Source: Xiheimicrobium sp033763395
GTDB taxonomy: Bacteria > Myxococcota > Myxococcia > Myxococcales > Myxococcaceae
Direction: 5' to 3'
Length of the DNA stretch: 64,000 bases
Assembly (NCBI GenBank): GCA_033763395.1
Contig: JANRKQ010000074.1
Location: forward strand, 26,005 to 90,004
In this document: in pieces, positions 10,710 to 17,488 of the stretch
How the letters are laid out: each line of letters begins with the position of its first letter
Position numbering within the stretch: position 1 is the first letter of the stretch
The notes under the pieces: generated by a model
Database searches by the model: none
What the model was told of the DNA's origin: nothing
Seen by the model: the letters and a program-made list of their open reading frames with translations, nothing else
Position numbers and translations under genes: made by a program

Positions 10710-11672
10710 ATGAGGCGACTCTGGCTCACACTTCTGCTCTCCAGTGCCTGTGGCGGTGTCACCAGCCCGTCACCCTCGCCCCCGCGGTGGACGCCCGAGG
10801 CCTGCCTTCACGATGAGGCCTGCCCGTTCCTCATGTTCGGCTCCCACCGGGGCCTGTGCGGTGACGTGGTGGAGCCCGAGAACAGCCTCGCGTCGTACCT
10901 CGCGTGCGCGCAGGCCGGGTCGCCGATGGTCGAGGTCGACATTCGCGTGACGAAGGACGGGGCGGTGGTGCTCCACCACGACTCGGACGTCCTGCGGGTG
11001 ACGGACTTCGAGACGCGCTTCCCCGCAGGCACCTCACCGAAGGTGTCAGACCTCACGCTCGCGCAGTTCCGCTCGCTGCGCATGAAGGACGCGCGGTGCG
11101 CCGGAGCCGACGTCGACCCGCGGCGCTGCCAGGGCGCGTCGCTCGACGAGCTCATCGACGCGACGGCCGACACCGGGCTCACCTTCTTCATCGACTACAA
11201 GGCGGGCGACCTGGCGTCGTTCATCGCCGACGTGCAGGCGAAGCCGGGCGCCGAGCGACGGCTCCTCTTCTTCGACGCGAGCCTCGACACCCTCGCTCGG
11301 GTGCACGCCGCGCTGCCGGAAATGGCGTTGATGCCGCGCGTGCAGTCGGCCGACGAGGCGCTGCGACTGGTGGAGACGACCAGCCTGCCGATTCGGTGGA
11401 TTCACGGCGACCCGCCCTTCGTGAAGGAGCTCGCGCCGAAGCTGAAGGCCCGCGGCGTTCGGCTCTACGCGAACATCTGGCTGCTCGACGCCGAGTTCAT
11501 CGCCGTCATCGGCGCCTCCGAGGCAGAGCAGCGCCAGGCGTGGGAGCGCCGCGTGAAGCCCCAGCTCGACGTGCTGGTGCGCGACGGCCTCGCCGGGGTC
11601 GGCACCGAGTGGAGCGCTCCCATCATTCGCGGGCTGTACCCTCAAGGCTGGGGCGTGACGGCAGCCCGCTGA
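10710..11672 (+). CDS. Glycerophosphodiester phosphodiesterase family lipoprotein
   Basis: A 320-residue protein with a short hydrophobic leader and a lipobox ending at Cys14 (LLSSAC). It then shows the GDPD family blocks: SHRGLCG with the catalytic His46, EPENS (metal-binding Glu), MVEVDIRVTKDG and VVLHHDSDVL with the second catalytic His, then a TIM-barrel pattern to AGVGTEWSAPII. The family hydrolyses glycerophosphodiesters to glycerol-3-phosphate and alcohol. The lipobox places it at a membrane facing the periplasm. Cysteines after the HRG motif (CGDVV, CAQAG) may form a disulphide. The ribosome site GGAAGG supports the ATG. It stands alone between divergent and convergent neighbours. Confidence 0.88.
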   Translation: MRRLWLTLLLSSACGGVTSPSPSPPRWTPEACLHDEACPFLMFGSHRGLCGDVVEPENSLASYLACAQAGSPMVEVDIRVTKDGAVVLHHDSDVLRVTDFETRFPAGTSPKVSDLTLAQFRSLRMKDARCAGADVDPRRCQGASLDELIDATADTGLTFFIDYKAGDLASFIADVQAKPGAERRLLFFDASLDTLARVHAALPEMALMPRVQSADEALRLVETTSLPIRWIHGDPPFVKELAPKLKARGVRLYANIWLLDAEFIAVIGASEAEQRQAWERRVKPQLDVLVRDGLAGVGTEWSAPIIRGLYPQGWGVTAAR

Positions 11673-11736
11673 GCGGGGCGGCTCGGCTCGCTCATGACGA
11701 CTCGAGCACGAGCGTCCGAGCCGCCGCTCCCTTCAT

Positions 11737-12381
11737 TCAGGGCTGCACCCTGAAGGGCCGGGGCGGGGCCGCAGCCTGCTGAAAGGCCCGGCGCTTCTCC
11801 GAGCGATAGCGGCTGTACGTCAGCACCCAGACCAGAAGCGTGACCGGAGTCAGAATGACGGCGAGCACCACGACCCCCAGGCTGAGGCCCGCGAGCGCCG
11901 CGGCGAGGAGCTGACCCAGGACCTTCGCGGTCAGCGGCAGCCGCGCGTCGGCAGCACTGATTCCGAGCCGCTGTCGCACCGCTTCGACGGGCTCGTCGAT
12001 GACCGCGTCGAAGCCGAGCGTGGTGTAGAGCGCGCGCGAGTGGGCGCCCCGCGTGAAGGCGCGCACGATGCGGCGGGGCGCGACGACGAGGCCGGCGGTG
12101 AGCCCCATCAGATTGAGGAGCCAGGCCACCGGGAAGCGGCCGCACCCGGCGGCGATCTCCCAGGCCGAGATCTCAAACTCCCCGAGAATGTCGGTCCGGT
12201 AGCCCGTCAGCACGTGGTGCAGGTCGTGCAACTTCACGGCGCGCCGCCGGGCATCGGTGTTCGGGAACGGCATCGGCAACGGCCCCAGCTTGAAGTCCAC
12301 CCAGGGCTCCGAGTCGCCTCCATCGGGTGGAATGCCCGCCCGCTCGAAGGCGACCCGCCTCGCTTCACGCAACGTCTCCAT
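11737..12381 (-). CDS. Coq4-like membrane protein
   Basis: A 214-residue protein whose first half contains KLHDLHHVLTGYRTDILGE. This is an exact HDxxH-x11-E arrangement, the zinc-binding signature of the Coq4 ubiquinone-biosynthesis family. The second half has hydrophobic segments (VAWLLNLMGLTAGLVVAP, LAALAGLSLGVVVLAVILTPVTLLVWVLTY) and a basic tail. Classical Coq4 proteins lack such helices, so this is a membrane-bound variant of unproven function. Ubiquinone is not expected in typical myxobacteria (menaquinone users), so the substrate may differ. It is divergent from a TetR regulator with a shared palindrome, which implies regulated expression. Confidence 0.6.
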   Translation of the reverse strand: METLREARRVAFERAGIPPDGGDSEPWVDFKLGPLPMPFPNTDARRRAVKLHDLHHVLTGYRTDILGEFEISAWEIAAGCGRFPVAWLLNLMGLTAGLVVAPRRIVRAFTRGAHSRALYTTLGFDAVIDEPVEAVRQRLGISAADARLPLTAKVLGQLLAAALAGLSLGVVVLAVILTPVTLLVWVLTYSRYRSEKRRAFQQAAAPPRPFRVQP

Positions 12382-12401
12382 CGCTCCGCCCCTTTCATTT
12401 T

Positions 12402-12415
12402 ATGACCACGGTCAT
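12402..12415. promoter_or_regulatory. Palindromic TetR-type operator candidate
   Basis: ATGACCACGGTCAT is a perfect 6+6 inverted repeat with a 2-base centre, lying in an AT-rich patch between the divergent Coq4-like and TetR genes, 21 bases before the Coq4-like start. A shorter related palindrome, TGACGGTCA, lies at 12464-12472, 26 bases before the TetR ATG. The pair of GTCA-type sites between a TetR gene and its divergent neighbour fits autoregulation plus repression of the Coq4-like gene. Confidence 0.65.
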
Positions 12416-12463
12416 TTTTAACAGACCCGGGAGCAGTCGTGCACGCGCCCTCCAGGCCCGCTA

Positions 12464-12472
12464 TGACGGTCA
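12464..12472. promoter_or_regulatory. Second, shorter GTCA-type palindrome
   Basis: TGACGGTCA (TGAC-G-GTCA) shares its half-site with the operator at 12402-12415 and sits immediately before the TetR gene. It is a plausible secondary binding site for autoregulation. A 9-base palindrome can occur by chance, hence the modest confidence. Confidence 0.35.
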
Positions 12473-12497
12473 CTAATGGAGTGAGTTGGAGACCGTC

Positions 12498-13148
12498 ATG
12501 CCAAACGCGAGGCGCTTGAAATCAGTGACCCCGGTCAGCACGGCGACGAGCCGGCGAGAGGCCAAGAAGGAGGACAAGCGGGCCCGCCTCGTCGAAGCCG
12601 CCTGGGAGCTCTTCAGTGAGCGAGGCGTCGCCGACACCACCACGGCCGACGTGGCGGCCAGGGCGGGCATCGCGAAGGGCACGCTGTTCCTCTACGCCAC
12701 CGACAAGGACGACCTCGTGTTCCTCGTCATGCACGACCGGCTCGCTGCGGTGAGCGACGAGTGCCTGCGCACGGCGCCGAAGCGCGGACTCGTCGCGCAG
12801 CTCGAGCACGTCTTTGGTGGCCTCTACGGGCTGTACGCGCGCAGCGGCGAGCTGGGACGCGAGCTGGTGCGACTGCTCCCCGGCGCGCGGGGCGAGAACG
12901 CGAAGCGGGTCAACGCGCTCACCTTCGCCTTCGTGCACCGGCTCGCCGCCCTCGTCATCGAGGCCCAGGCGCGCGGAGAAGTCCGTCGGGACGTGGACCC
13001 GATGGTGGCGGCGACGACGTCCTTCTCGCTGTACTTCTCCGGGTTGATGGCGTGGCTCCAGGGCTTCGCCACGCTCGAGGAGGCCAGCGAGCGGCTCCTG
13101 CCCCAGGCGCTGGCGCTGCTCGACCGCGGCCTGCGCTCGGAGGCCTGA
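12498..13148 (+). CDS. TetR/AcrR family transcriptional regulator
   Basis: A 216-residue repressor. The ATG at 12498 has TTGGAGA ahead of it. After a basic N-terminal arm the TetR helix-turn-helix domain is clear: LVEAAWELFSERGVADTTTADVAARAGIAKGTLFLYATDKDDLV. The C-terminal ligand domain is all-helical and unremarkable (ALTFAFVHRLAALVIEAQARGEV, FSLYFSGLMAWLQGFATLEEA). The divergent neighbour is the Coq4-like membrane protein, its most likely target together with itself, through the palindromes at 12402 and 12464. The inducer is unknown. Confidence 0.92.
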   Translation: MPNARRLKSVTPVSTATSRREAKKEDKRARLVEAAWELFSERGVADTTTADVAARAGIAKGTLFLYATDKDDLVFLVMHDRLAAVSDECLRTAPKRGLVAQLEHVFGGLYGLYARSGELGRELVRLLPGARGENAKRVNALTFAFVHRLAALVIEAQARGEVRRDVDPMVAATTSFSLYFSGLMAWLQGFATLEEASERLLPQALALLDRGLRSEA

Positions 13149-13254
13149 CGCCTGGCCACGCACGCCCCACGGCCCCTCCCCGGCGCGCACTCCGGGTGAC
13201 GGGTGACATGGCCGGAAGTCGTCGAGGCGCCCTCGAAAGTGGTACGCGCGCCTC

Positions 13255-14010
13255 ATGCCCGTGTGGATGGCGTTGACCGGCGCGCTGCCGGCCCTCGCGC
13301 TCATGACGCTCGTCGACCTCGCCGACGCGAAGCGTCCTGAGCCGCACTGGCAGGTGCGAAAGGTGGCGCTGCTCAGCGGGCTGGCGGTGGTGCCGTGCTT
13401 CTTCCTGCAACGGTGGTTGGCGACGGTGGTGCCCGTCGTGGGCGTCTGGCGCGCGCTGTTCGACGGCTTTCTCTCGGCGGCCCTGCTGGAAGAGAGCGCG
13501 AAGGCGCTGGTGCTGTGGGCCTTCGTCTGGAGGCACCCTGCGTTCGACGAGCGCCTCGACGGCTTCGTCTACGGCACGCGCGCGGGGCTCGGCTTCGCGC
13601 TGGTGGAGAACGTGGTGGCGCTGTGGGGCGCGACGTCGACGGTGGGCTTCCTCGGCACCTTCGTGCTGCGCGCCTTCTTCGCGGTGCCGTGCCACGCCAT
13701 CGCGGCGGGCTTCATGGGCGACCTCGCGGCGCGGCACCGCTTCGACCGGCGCGGCCCGGGGCTGGCCGGTGGGCTGGCGGTGGCCGTGCTGATTCACGGC
13801 ACCTACGACGCGTCGCTCTACGTCGCGGCGGTGCCGGGCGTGCCGTTCGGCGTGCAGACGGCGCTCATGCTGGTGCCGCCCGTGGTGGTGCTCGGAGGCT
13901 TCTGGCTGCTCCGCCGGCACGCGCTCGATGCGCTCGCGCGAGACGACGCCGAGGCGCACCACCCGGGCCGACGCGCGCAGCGGAGTGAAGCCGGCTACGT
14001 CTTGCGGTGA
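13255..14010 (+). CDS. PrsW family intramembrane protease-like protein
   Basis: A 251-residue multi-spanning protein with about seven hydrophobic segments. Conserved PrsW/CAAX-like residues are present: LLEESAKALVLW (paired Glu on a membrane helix), DGFVYGTRAGLGFALVEN, PCHAIAAG and LIHGTYDASLYVA. In Bacillus PrsW cleaves an anti-sigma factor; here the substrate is unknown. A second relative lies at 34042-35271. The large number of ECF/FecR pairs nearby makes regulated proteolysis of an anti-sigma factor plausible, but that is inference. The start ATG has no strong ribosome site. Confidence 0.82.
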   Translation: MPVWMALTGALPALALMTLVDLADAKRPEPHWQVRKVALLSGLAVVPCFFLQRWLATVVPVVGVWRALFDGFLSAALLEESAKALVLWAFVWRHPAFDERLDGFVYGTRAGLGFALVENVVALWGATSTVGFLGTFVLRAFFAVPCHAIAAGFMGDLAARHRFDRRGPGLAGGLAVAVLIHGTYDASLYVAAVPGVPFGVQTALMLVPPVVVLGGFWLLRRHALDALARDDAEAHHPGRRAQRSEAGYVLR

Positions 14011-14178
14011 AGGGACACCCGCGACCGCGCTCGACGTGGGACTGGGTACCTCTCGCCGCTCGCGAGTGCCGCGACGGCGTCCTCTCGTGCAGTGGGCCGC
14101 TGCCCCGGAGTCGCTCGACGCAAACCTGGACACGACGACAAAGAGCTCGGAGTGACGGAGCGTCACCTGAAGGCGCCC

Positions 14179-16416
14179 TCAGGACCGCTTGAGCGGCGTG
14201 AACTTCGGCACGTTCGAGAACGTCGGCGCGGCAGACGATACCTGCGGCAACAGCGCCTTCAACGACAGCCCGATGCGCCGGCGGGCCTCGTCCACCTGCA
14301 GCACCTTCACCTTCACGCGCTGCCCCACCTTCACCACCTCGCCGGGGTCCTTCACGAAGCGGTGCGCCAGCTCGCTCACGTGCACCAGCCCGTCTTGATG
14401 CACGCCGATGTCGACGAACGCGCCGAAGGCCGCGACGTTCGTCACCACGCCGTTGAGCACCTGCCCCGGCTTCACGTGGGACAACTCGGTGACGTTCGGG
14501 TCGAACGCCGCCGCGACGAACTCGGCGCGCGGATCTCTCCCAGGCTTCTCGAGCTCCGAGAGAATGTCGTTGAGCGTCGGCAGCCCCAGCCCGCGCTCCG
14601 GGTCGAGGTACCGCGAGACGTCGATGCGCCGCGCGAGCGCCGGGTTGCCCACCAGCGCCTGCCGCGTCACGCCGAGGTCCTTCGCCATGCGGGCCACCAG
14701 CTCGTACCGCTCCGGGTGCACCGCGCTGGCGTCGAGCGGCTCGTCGCCCGACACCCGCAAGAAGCCCGCGCACTGCTCGAACGCCCGCGCGCCGAGCCGA
14801 GGCACCTTCTTCAGCTGCGCGCGTGTCTGGAAGGCGCCGTGCTCCGAGCGGTACGCGACGATGGCCTGCGCGAGCTGCGGCCCCAGCCCCGCGATGGCGC
14901 GCAGGAGCGTCGGTGACGCGGTGTTGAGGTCGACGCCCACCTGATTGACGACGGTCTCCACCACCCGCTCGAGCGACTCCGCCAGCGCCGTCTGGTCGAC
15001 GTCGTGCTGGTACTGGCCCACGCCGATGCTCCGCGGGTCGAGCTTCACCAGCTCGGCGAGCGGGTCCTGCAGCCGACGGCCGATGGAGACCGCGCCCCGC
15101 AGCGTCACGTCGAGCGTCGGCAGCTCCTCGCGCGCGACCTCTGACGCCGAGTACACCGATGCGCCGGCCTCGCTCACGCTCACCACTTTCAGCGAGGGCG
15201 GCAACGCTCCGGCCGTCTGCAGCGTGCGAACGAACACCTCGGTCTCGCGCCCCGCGGTGCCATTTCCGACGGCGATGGCCTCGGGCTTCGCCTGCTTCAC
15301 CAGCGCGGCGAGCTGGGCCCCGGCCTCGGACTCACGGCCCGTGTGCGGGAAGATGGTGAGGTGGGCCTCGACCACGCCGCGGCCGTTGAGGGCGACCACC
15401 TTGCAACCCGTGCGCAGGCCCGGGTCGATGGCCACCACGGGCTTTCCACCCAGCGGAGGCGCCAGCAGCAACTCCTTGAGGTTGCGCGCGAAGACCGCGA
15501 TGGCCTCGAGGTCGGCGCGCTCCTTCAGCTCCCGCCGCCGGTCGCGCTCGAGCGACGGCAGGAGCAGCCGCGTCAACGCATCGTCGAGCGCGAGGTCGAG
15601 CTCCTTCTGCAGCACGGGCGAAGCGCCGCGCTTGACGACGGGCTGCCGGAGCATCGGCCTGAGCGAGGCCTCGTCGAGCTCGAGCGACACCTTGAGGAGC
15701 CCTTCCGCCTCCCCGCGCTCGGCGGCGAGGACCCGATGCGATGGCGCCTGCGACGCGCGCTCCCGTCGGCCGATGTGGTCGGCGAACTTCGCCAGCTCGG
15801 GGGCCTTCGACTTCCCACGCGCGGCGTCGACGACGAGGTCCGCGGCGTCCACGAAGCGCTGTCGAATCGCCGCGCGCACGTCGGGCCGCTCGGCCACCCA
15901 CTCGGCGACGATGTCGCGCGCGCCAGCCCACACCGCGTCGACGTCGGGGAGCTCCTTCTCGGCCGAGACGTAGGGGGCCGCGAGCGCCTCGCGTGAGGCC
16001 GACCCCGGCGCCTGCGCGAGCAGCATGGAAGCGAGCGGCTCGAGCCCGCGCTCCTTCGCCGCCATGGCGCGCGTCCGGCGTTTGGGGCGGAAGGGAAGAT
16101 AGAGGTCTTCGAGCACGCTGAGCGTTGCTGCGGTGCGAATGGCCTGCTCGAGTGAAGGCGTCAGCACCCCCTGCGCCTTCAGGCTCGCCAGAATCGCCTC
16201 GCGGCGGTCCTCCCGGGTGTCGACGGTCTTCGCGTGCGCGGCGATGCGCGCGATGGCTTCGTCGTCGAGGCCGCCGGTGGCCTCTTTGCGGTACCGCGAG
16301 ATGAAGGGCACGGTGGCCCCCTCGGCGAGGAGCTCGAGCGTGCGGGTGACGCCGGCCTGCGGGAGGTTGAGTTCCTTCGCGACGAGCGCCGCGCGGTGGG
16401 AGTCGACGGGCGTCAT
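14179..16416 (-). CDS. tex: Tex family S1 RNA-binding protein
   Basis: A 745-residue Tex protein of standard length. N-terminal Tex helices (EGATVPFISRYRKEATGGLDDEAI) are followed by SVLEDLYLPFRPKRRTRAMAAKERGLEPLA. A YqgF/RNase H-like fold comes next (VVAIDPGLRTGCKVVALNGRG), then GASVYSASEVAREELPTLD and a helix-hairpin-helix region (LNTASPTLLRAIAGLGPQLA). The C-terminal S1 domain is GQVLNGVVTNVAAFGAFVDIGVHQDGLVHVSEL. Tex binds nucleic acid and affects transcription and stress tolerance; it is cytoplasmic. It stands alone, transcribed away from the nucleotidyltransferase module. Confidence 0.96.
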   Translation of the reverse strand: MTPVDSHRAALVAKELNLPQAGVTRTLELLAEGATVPFISRYRKEATGGLDDEAIARIAAHAKTVDTREDRREAILASLKAQGVLTPSLEQAIRTAATLSVLEDLYLPFRPKRRTRAMAAKERGLEPLASMLLAQAPGSASREALAAPYVSAEKELPDVDAVWAGARDIVAEWVAERPDVRAAIRQRFVDAADLVVDAARGKSKAPELAKFADHIGRRERASQAPSHRVLAAERGEAEGLLKVSLELDEASLRPMLRQPVVKRGASPVLQKELDLALDDALTRLLLPSLERDRRRELKERADLEAIAVFARNLKELLLAPPLGGKPVVAIDPGLRTGCKVVALNGRGVVEAHLTIFPHTGRESEAGAQLAALVKQAKPEAIAVGNGTAGRETEVFVRTLQTAGALPPSLKVVSVSEAGASVYSASEVAREELPTLDVTLRGAVSIGRRLQDPLAELVKLDPRSIGVGQYQHDVDQTALAESLERVVETVVNQVGVDLNTASPTLLRAIAGLGPQLAQAIVAYRSEHGAFQTRAQLKKVPRLGARAFEQCAGFLRVSGDEPLDASAVHPERYELVARMAKDLGVTRQALVGNPALARRIDVSRYLDPERGLGLPTLNDILSELEKPGRDPRAEFVAAAFDPNVTELSHVKPGQVLNGVVTNVAAFGAFVDIGVHQDGLVHVSELAHRFVKDPGEVVKVGQRVKVKVLQVDEARRRIGLSLKALLPQVSSAAPTFSNVPKFTPLKRS

Positions 16417-16450
16417 GGGGCCGCAACGCTACTCGGGCGCCGCCGCTTTC

Positions 16451-16508
16451 AGAATAGCTGCACGCCCACGGTGACGCCCGGCACCAGCCGCACCCGCGAC
16501 GAGGGCGA
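16451..16508 (-). repeat. 58-bp direct repeat, copy 1 (orphan 3' end of the caspase-like gene)
   Basis: The 58 bases match 17487-17544 except for one base (T at 16455 against C at 17491). Read on the minus strand they encode the caspase-like protein's C-terminal residues and end VQLF followed by a TGA stop at 16451-16449. This copy is therefore a displaced former gene end. The interval between the copies holds two coupled genes and nothing else. Confidence 0.9.
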
Positions 16509-16583
16509 CGCCCAGCTTCAGTGACTCCCGGCGGGGTGGAGCACGCCGTCGTCTTGCGAGAGGTGCAGCGCTACACTCTTCAC

Positions 16584-17045
16584 GTGGATTTGTTCGAACA
16601 GTTCGGTCTCGTCGTCGATGCCTTGAACGAGCATGGGGTGCCGTTCGCCGTCTGTGGCGGCGTGGCCGTCAACCTGCTCGGCCACGTGCGTGCGACCCGA
16701 GACATCGACCTCCTTCTTCCGCGTGAACAGATCGACCCGGTTCGCGACCTTGTGAAGCCGCTCGGTTTCGTCCTCCGGTCTGGCCGGATTCCTTTCGGTG
16801 AAGGAACACCCAATGCTCGCGAACTCTGGCGCGTCTCGAAGGCTGAAGGACCGTCGCTGCTGAGCCTCGACCTCATGGTCGTCATGCCCGTGTACGAGCG
16901 CGTCTTCGCGGGTCGGGTCCGCACACAGTGGCGCGGACGCTCATTTGACGTGGTGAGCGCAGAGGGCCTCATCGCCATGAAGCGGTTGGCGGGTCGGCCA
17001 CAGGACCTCGCCGACATCGCCGCGCTCGAAGCGGGAGCCTCATGA
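16584..17045 (+). CDS. Minimal nucleotidyltransferase (MNT/AbiEii-like fold)
   Basis: A 153-residue protein from a GTG at 16584. It shows the DNA polymerase-beta-type NTase signature: CGGVAVNLLGHVRATRDIDLLL supplies GG and the paired aspartates of D-x-D, and LLSLDLMVV supplies a third acidic residue. It resembles the stand-alone NTases of the DUF6036/AbiEii/MNT groups, which can transfer nucleotides to RNA or to a partner protein. No ribosome site is visible. A TACACT box ends six bases before the GTG, so a leaderless transcript is possible. Its end overlaps the next gene as ATGA. The pair sits between the two copies of a 58-bp repeat. Confidence 0.7.
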   Translation: MDLFEQFGLVVDALNEHGVPFAVCGGVAVNLLGHVRATRDIDLLLPREQIDPVRDLVKPLGFVLRSGRIPFGEGTPNARELWRVSKAEGPSLLSLDLMVVMPVYERVFAGRVRTQWRGRSFDVVSAEGLIAMKRLAGRPQDLADIAALEAGAS

Positions 17046-17488
17046 ACAACCCCACACCGGCGCAGACCGAACAGCGACTCAACGAACTGGGCGAGCTGTA
17101 CCGCTTCGCGATGACGTTGCTCGAGGCGCGCGCTCCCATCTGGACCGACGCGCAGCTCACCTGGAAAGCGCTCACCGTCTCTGCAGCAGGCGCGTCACCC
17201 CTCCAGCCTGCCGACGCGACCGAACGGGTCTTTCGGGCTGCATCGTCCTCGCGGCAACATTTCGTCGGAGACGAATACTCGTGTTGGTTCGAGCCAGGTG
17301 CGCCGCTCACGGCGCGACGGGCGCGCGCCATTCTCGTGGGGGTCGCGACTGACGACGGAGGCCGGCCAGATTGGCTCCCGCCGCGAACCGAGGGCTGGGT
17401 CCTGTTGCAGTTCCCCGACGGCGTTCCACCGCTGCCAGCGACCGTCTGTCTGGGCGACGTCGGGCTCCTACGCCTCCGCAAGGGCTAG
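17042..17488 (+). CDS. Unrecognised partner protein of the nucleotidyltransferase
   Basis: A 148-residue soluble protein of no family I recognise, translationally coupled (ATGA) to the nucleotidyltransferase. The N-terminal helix TEQRLNELGELYRFAMTLLEARAPIW is followed by a mixed alpha/beta region with two Trp-rich patches (SCWFEPGAPL, GWVLLQFPDG). There is no signal peptide. It does not show the HEPN RxxxxH motif expected of the usual MNT partner. Its TAG stop is embedded in CTAG at 17485-17488, which also supplies the stop of the convergent caspase-like gene. It could be a target or antidote of the NTase, but this is inference from gene order only. Confidence 0.6.
   Translation: MNNPTPAQTEQRLNELGELYRFAMTLLEARAPIWTDAQLTWKALTVSAAGASPLQPADATERVFRAASSSRQHFVGDEYSCWFEPGAPLTARRARAILVGVATDDGGRPDWLPPRTEGWVLLQFPDGVPPLPATVCLGDVGLLRLRKG

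Noticed and set aside
12402..12472. Sigma-70-type promoter in the AT-rich patch before the TetR gene
   Set aside because: The patch is better explained by the palindromic operator; no -35/-10 pair with correct spacing was seen.
14473..14491. Second parS-like site (CTTCACGTGGGACA) inside tex
   Set aside because: Only the CACGTG core and a few flanking bases match, and it is in coding sequence; asymmetric.
16570..16590. parS-like TTCACGTGGAT at the NTase start
   Set aside because: Core matches but the arms are not symmetric (TCTTCACGTGGATTTG), so chance resemblance.
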